From NCBI RefSeq assembly GCF_000188695.1, contig NW_004754929.1:653126-704395 (forward strand): DNA of 51,270 bases, in the 5' to 3' direction. The position numbers and the translations under genes are program-made. Under the pieces are notes generated by a model. That model ran no database searches. It saw only the letters and a program-made list of their open reading frames with translations, and was not told where the DNA came from. Shown here piece by piece: positions 46,495 to 51,270 of this stretch (the first letter of the stretch is position 1; every line of letters starts with the position of its first letter). Source of the DNA: Salpingoeca rosetta. Lineage: Eukaryota; Opisthokonta; Choanoflagellata; Craspedida; Salpingoecidae.

Positions 46495-47354
46495 TTTGGT
46501 TTTGTCTGAAGCACGTGCTTGTTGTTGCGAGGGCACTGCTCTATCTTTATGTTTTTCCGCCCACGCTCTGGCAGCAAGTCCTGCCCTTCCTGCTTGTATT
46601 GCTGAGGCATCTTTATTTATGTTGTTTCCCTGTTACCGCGTTGGCGCGTTACATCGTGACACACACGCGTTCTCATTGCCAGCATTACCATCACCGTGTT
46701 ACTCTGTTACAAGTCGCTGCCTTTCCTCTCGGGTTTGCCTTCGCACACCCTCCCTCCACCCTGCATCAGCGGCACTCTCGTGCTCTTGTGTTCTTGTGCT
46801 CTTCCGTTCGACACGTTCTGTCCCTGTTCACCATCGTCGTTTCAATTTCAAATCATCATGCGCACATGCCACCCGTTTCGTTCACAAATAGAAATTGACA
46901 AGCAGAATCCATGAAGAGAATGAACACATTGTAGCCGCAGTCCAATCAATCCAATCAATCCAATCAATCCAATCAATCCAATCAATCCAATCAATCCAAT
47001 CAATCAATTACAACTCAAGCACACACGCAAACGCAAGCGCACAAGCACCGTAAATCAAAAGCTCTGCACTCTGTCACATCACTCCAATTGAAGGACTACA
47101 TCACTCCACTGAACCCACCAAGCCAGCGCAGCAACGCCACTGTGACTGGTCATGGTTCCTTCTACTGGTCTTCAAACACTTGCATGACGGAAGGCCGGTA
47201 CTTTCCATCGCTCGTCCCGCCGGAAATTGTTCCCAGGCGCAACTCCCCATCCATCTCAGCAGCGTCCATTCTAAGTGTATTGGCGAGCAAAGTGTGAGAC
47301 GAGGCACGAGCCAATAGCAGAAGCAACGCACACACACACACACACACACACACA

Positions 47355-47387
<33 letters not shown>

Positions 47388-47426
47388 TCTCTCTCCCTCT
47401 CCCCCTTTCTGTTTTCTTCAGTGCAC
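46495..47426. other. Convergent intergenic region between the LRR-kinase-ART and WW-PTP genes
   Basis: Two 3' flanks with no supported gene. It holds the CCAATCAAT repeat described separately, and (CA)n/(CT)n tracts at 47330-47405 next to the WW-PTP stop codon. Confidence 0.7.
46940..47008 (+). repeat. 9-bp tandem repeat CCAATCAAT
   Basis: About seven direct copies of CCAATCAAT lie in the tail-to-tail spacer. The CCAAT string resembles a promoter box, but position and perfect tandem order fit a minisatellite better. Confidence 0.9.
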
Positions 47427-47762
47427 TCACTTTCTTCGAACAGAATGCTTTGCTCGGATGGTGGCCTGCATCTTCCTGTACTTTCGCGCCACTTTCTTCC
47501 ACTCCTCATCCTGCAATGGAATGTCGGTTGGTGAGGGACCAAAGGGGTGATTTCCAACATACATACGTGCAAACACATCACCCCCCCCCCCTCACACACA
47601 CATACACATACACACACGTACACACAGACAAAGCATGCACTCACCGGCATGTCGTCTGGTTTGCCGTGTTTGATCAGGTTCTCCATATCGCTCGGGCGTT
47701 TGCTGCGCAGCGACTTTTTCCAGTCGATCCGCGACCCCGCAGACCCTCTGTCCAGCGCAGGC

Positions 47763-47796
<34 letters not shown>

Positions 47797-48324
47797 TGAT
47801 TGTGTGAGGACACAGGTTGCTAACGAATGAACAATCCCAGCATCACTGCAGACATGGACTGAAAGAGACCCATTTCTCTTTTCCCCTCTTCGCACATTTG
47901 CAAGCGTACATGTGCTTGTACTCACCAAGGAATCCTCGCTCTCTGATCCGTCGAGATCGTGCATGCGCATGGGCTTGTTGCGCATCTCTGCATACTCCAC
48001 ACACGCGTGCTGCACGCACTCATACTGAACATAACAACGCAATGCGTGACAGGAATGCATTACTGTGAGCAAAACAATCCCCCTTTTATCAGCTGCGAAC
48101 AAGCAACAGCCACCAGCATAGCGCGGTGCAACATGTTCTCACCTGCTGCGGATGCTGGACCATTCCTCCACGTGCGAGACGAAGTTTCTCAACGACAGCA
48201 ATTGGATCAACGCTGCAATCATGTCACACACAAGCATTTTGGTGACGCCATGATGAGCTCCGTGCGTTCCATCCACGCAACCCCCCCCCAACACACACAA
48301 ACACACACACATATCACACACATA

Positions 48325-48368
<44 letters not shown>

Positions 48369-50480
48369 AACTGAGAAACAACAGCCTCCACCAAAGCCCC
48401 TCCCCCGCCTGTGAATCCCCTCACCATGCGGTTGTCTCGAGCAAGCGGATGCAGTGGTCAATGGCAATGAATGTGCCCGTCCGGCCAATCCCAGCGCTGC
48501 AGTGGACAATGGGCGGTCCCGTGGCGTCTGCTTTTTTGCTGTGTGGTGAAACACCATGCAGAAGTGGCAATGTAAGTTGCACGGTGTGACAAGAGGCAGG
48601 GGGTGAGACTCCAGGACACACACCATCAGGTTCTGTCTGTGTCTGTGTATGTGTGTATGTGTGTATGTGTGTGTGTATGTGTGTGTGTATGTGTGTGTGC
48701 CACTGTTTTCTTCTCTCGTCTGCCACCACTAACACCACCACCACCACCACCACCGCCTTCCACACCCACTCCCCGCCTCACACACACCTCCTCAGTGCCT
48801 CACCAGTATCCTTGGACGTCGAGCAGCATGTTGATGACGTTGGTTGCGCTTTCGGGGACGCCGTGGTCTGGCCAGTCTGTGAACCAGTAGTGGCGCACCA
48901 TGCGCTCCTGGCTGTCCTTTGTCACCCTCAAATGCGTCTCAATGTATCCTTTACGCTTGCGGCCCTTCATGACGGCCACGCGGATGTCGCCCCACCGTTT
49001 GTCTCCACACTTCTTCTCCAGATTGTACTGCATGAAGAAAAACCAGATGTAACACACATCACCAATGGTGAGCAAGCGAGCACCGTCAGCAAGCGACACC
49101 GGCAGTGCGTGTGTATGTGTGTGTGTGCGTGTCTGTGTGCAACATGTTCAAGCAAGACAATAGAGTGTAAAGCTGTGTTCGGAATATGCTGGTTGTCTCA
49201 CCCGGACTGTCGGCCAGTATCGTGCACACTTCACCTGACCATTCTCCGCCTGCATTGAACAATGATGCACAGGGAAGAAACGAACACGAAGCGAGCGAGT
49301 TAAGTGCGCGCATGTGTGGGACCTTGAAGCTGCCCATCAACAAGAAGTACTCTCAAGCACAAACACAAACACAACAAGTCCTCACTCTCACTCTCATCCT
49401 CAACCACTCACTCACTCGCATACCATCTGGAAGAGGGAGTAACCACCTTTCCCTCTCCTTTCTCTCTCTCTCTCTCTCGTTCTGAACAACGCACCAGCGG
49501 TGTTGTCATGACAATGGCTGGACTGTCAAGCATCCACACCATTCGCCAAAACGCCTCAATGGTGTTGTCCAGTGGGCCCATTGCTGCAACGTACTCCCGC
49601 GGTTGCCTGCATGTACACGTGTGCGTGTGTGTGTGTGTGTATGCATGTGTGTGTGTGTATGCATGTGTGAGTGTCCGTTTGCACGCATGAATCAGTGTGT
49701 GGGAGCAAGCTTGAGATGCATGACATGGTCAACACTCCACCGTTGTGGCTGCCTCACCCCTGCGGGCCTGGGATGTAGTTTGCGTTGATGTATGTCGAGA
49801 TCTCTGTCCGCGGTTCATACTCGTCCTCCAACCTCACGCGTGTGCGCTGCAACAGACAACATACAGTGAATGAGCGCAGGCCATGTGAATCAGCGGAAAA
49901 CGCAGAAAGCCGCAAGTTCTCTCACTCACTCCTACTCCCCCCTCACACACGCACAACACAGTGCACACGCAGCAAAAGCACGCCTGCGGTCTCTTCGGTG
50001 CTAGTACTGGTGCCCAGACACCAGAACCGTACCGGGTTTGGAAGGATGTTGATGTAGCGGTTGAGGCCCTTGCCCGTGACCTCCGCTGGCAGCCGGTCGC
50101 GGGTGGTGAGGTGCTGCTTCAGCGCATTGAACCGCGCATGGTCAACCTTGCAAATCTGGCACGTGTACGCATGTGGTGGCGGATGTATGGGAGTGTTGGA
50201 CTACGTCAGCTCGTGTGTGTGTGTTTGTGTGTGTTTGTGTGTGTTTGTGTGTGTGAACAGTGTAGTTTGTGGTTGTCGCCAGCTGCGTATGATACAAACT
50301 GCACGCGCATGCGTCTCACCTCCCACGCTTCCTGGAGCTGCTCTGGCGCCAAGGACGGCTTGCGGCTGCGGCGATCAGCACGCTCCTGCATCTGCTCGCA
50401 AACACAATGACATCGCCAGCACAGCATTCATCCAACGTGAGCCGTCATCACTGCGCATTCAACAAGTCAACACACACGGT

Positions 50481-50545
<65 letters not shown>

Positions 50546-51254
50546 GTGCACGACAAACAGTTCCACCACAGCAACTGCAACGACAATCACAACAACCACA
50601 ACCACAACAACCACAACAACAACAATGACACCGCCTGCACACCACTTTGACCACTGCAATGCGTGCACAGGATTCGACATGGGCGTACCTCAGCCAGCCG
50701 TTCTGCCTCTGTCTCCTTGAAAGCCGTGCAGAGTAGACGCGGGTCGTCGTATGTGCGGGTGCCAGAGTTGTCGCTGTACACAGCAAATGGCAACAAGGGG
50801 GCGGGGGAGTCACGCGTGTCAACACTGGTGAGTTTGTTGCCTTGCATACAGACGACAAGCTGCACATGCAAACGCCGCATAATGTACATGTATCAGTGGT
50901 GGTTGTGCATACAGCGCAAAAGGTGCGAACAACTCACTCAACATAGAAGACATCACCGTCCTCATCAAACATCATGCGCCAGCCAGAGGGCAGTGGCGTT
51001 TCTCCTGGCAAGATAACAGCCACACAAATGGGCGGTGAGCGGCGGTGAGGGGATAACATGGGTGAGAGGGGATAACATGGGTGAGAGGGATGTGTGTGTG
51101 TGTGCAAACGCCTTGCATATGTAAGAGCACTGCTCACGCAACACAAATGCACCAACGCTACTCGCGCTGCCAGCACAAATATGGTCATGATTTGTGATTA
51201 CCTGGCTTGAGGCTTGGCTCTGGCTTCTTCATGGAGGTGGCGCCTGTCTTCGTG
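47427..51254 (-). CDS. WW domain plus classical protein tyrosine phosphatase (5' partial)
   Basis: Fourteen exons visible, phases consistent, about 446 residues: 51202-51254, 50938-51004, 50689-50773, 50320-50385, 50033-50146, 49758-49846, 49495-49606, 49202-49249, 48804-49027, 48425-48538, 48143-48212, 47926-48024, 47645-47761, 47427-47510. The first visible exon starts mid-codon, so the gene continues to the right. The WW domain (ETPLPSGW ... GDVFYVDD ... TYDDPR) crosses exons 2-3. The PTP domain keeps [15 protein letters not shown], the [12 protein letters not shown] loop (Asp codon near 48866), [10 protein letters not shown] (nucleophile Cys codon 48499-48501) and GGMVQHPQQ, so catalysis should be intact. 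WW domains bind proline motifs such as PPxY. The C-terminal 70 residues are basic ([13 protein letters not shown] ... KHSVRRK). No TM is visible. Dephosphorylates phosphotyrosine; target unknown. Confidence 0.92.
50483..50542 (+). repeat. (CA)n microsatellite in a WW-PTP intron
   Basis: A pure CA run within the intron 50386-50688, followed by CAA/CAC-rich sequence. In the sense of transcription it reads TG. Confidence 0.95.
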
Positions 51255-51270
51255 CTGTGATGGCAAAGAA

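Noticed and set aside
46940..47008. CCAAT boxes as a promoter for the minus- or plus-strand gene
   Set aside because: The repeat lies at the 3' ends of both neighbouring genes and the copies are perfect tandem units.

Overview
This is a nuclear eukaryotic window of about 51 kb, most likely from a choanoflagellate close to Salpingoeca rosetta. The reasons are GC-rich exons broken by short GT-AG introns full of (TG)n/(CA)n microsatellites, and a gene set that mixes EGF/PSI/IPT receptor-type modules, a WW-tyrosine phosphatase, an afadin-like RA-FHA scaffold, an SMP lipid-transfer protein and a TKL kinase. The species call is inference. There are no operons and I see no rRNA, tRNA, CRISPR array or intact mobile element. 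Nine protein genes could be built by joining exons so that every splice phase agrees. The two at the window edges lack their 5' ends.

Layout: (1) 206-13525 +, a giant single-pass surface protein (PSI-like, EGF repeats, IPT/TIG, a seven-fold internal repeat, one TM, a repetitive tail). (2) 14163-14978 -, a TM-SAM-PRA1-like membrane protein. (3) 15209-17747 +, a METTL9-type protein-histidine methyltransferase. (4) 18163-24848 -, an SMP/C2/C1-like membrane-contact-site lipid-transfer protein. (5) 25004-28871 +, an AF10-like PHD-zinc knuckle-ePHD chromatin protein with an AT-hook and coiled coil. (6) 30322-32386 -, a basic Ser/Pro-rich protein of unknown family. (7) 33012-40492 +, an RA-FHA scaffold with polyQ; a 100-N gap lies in its second intron. 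(8) 41351-46494 +, LRR - coiled coil - TKL kinase - PARP-type ADP-ribosyltransferase. (9) 47427-51254 -, WW domain plus classical protein tyrosine phosphatase.

Genes 2/3, 4/5 and 6/7 are divergent pairs; the first two share only 230 and 155 bp between start codons. Genes 1/2, 3/4, 5/6 and 8/9 are convergent.

Two things stand out. First, gene 8 joins a leucine-rich repeat sensor, a kinase with all its catalytic motifs and an ART domain with an H-Y-E triad in one polypeptide, an arrangement I do not know as a described family. Second, the microsatellites in introns are not random: in the sense of transcription, on both strands, TG tracts sit just after the donor and CA tracts just before the acceptor, so many introns could fold into TG:CA stems that bring the splice sites together. 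Gene 8 is the exception and is nearly free of such tracts.
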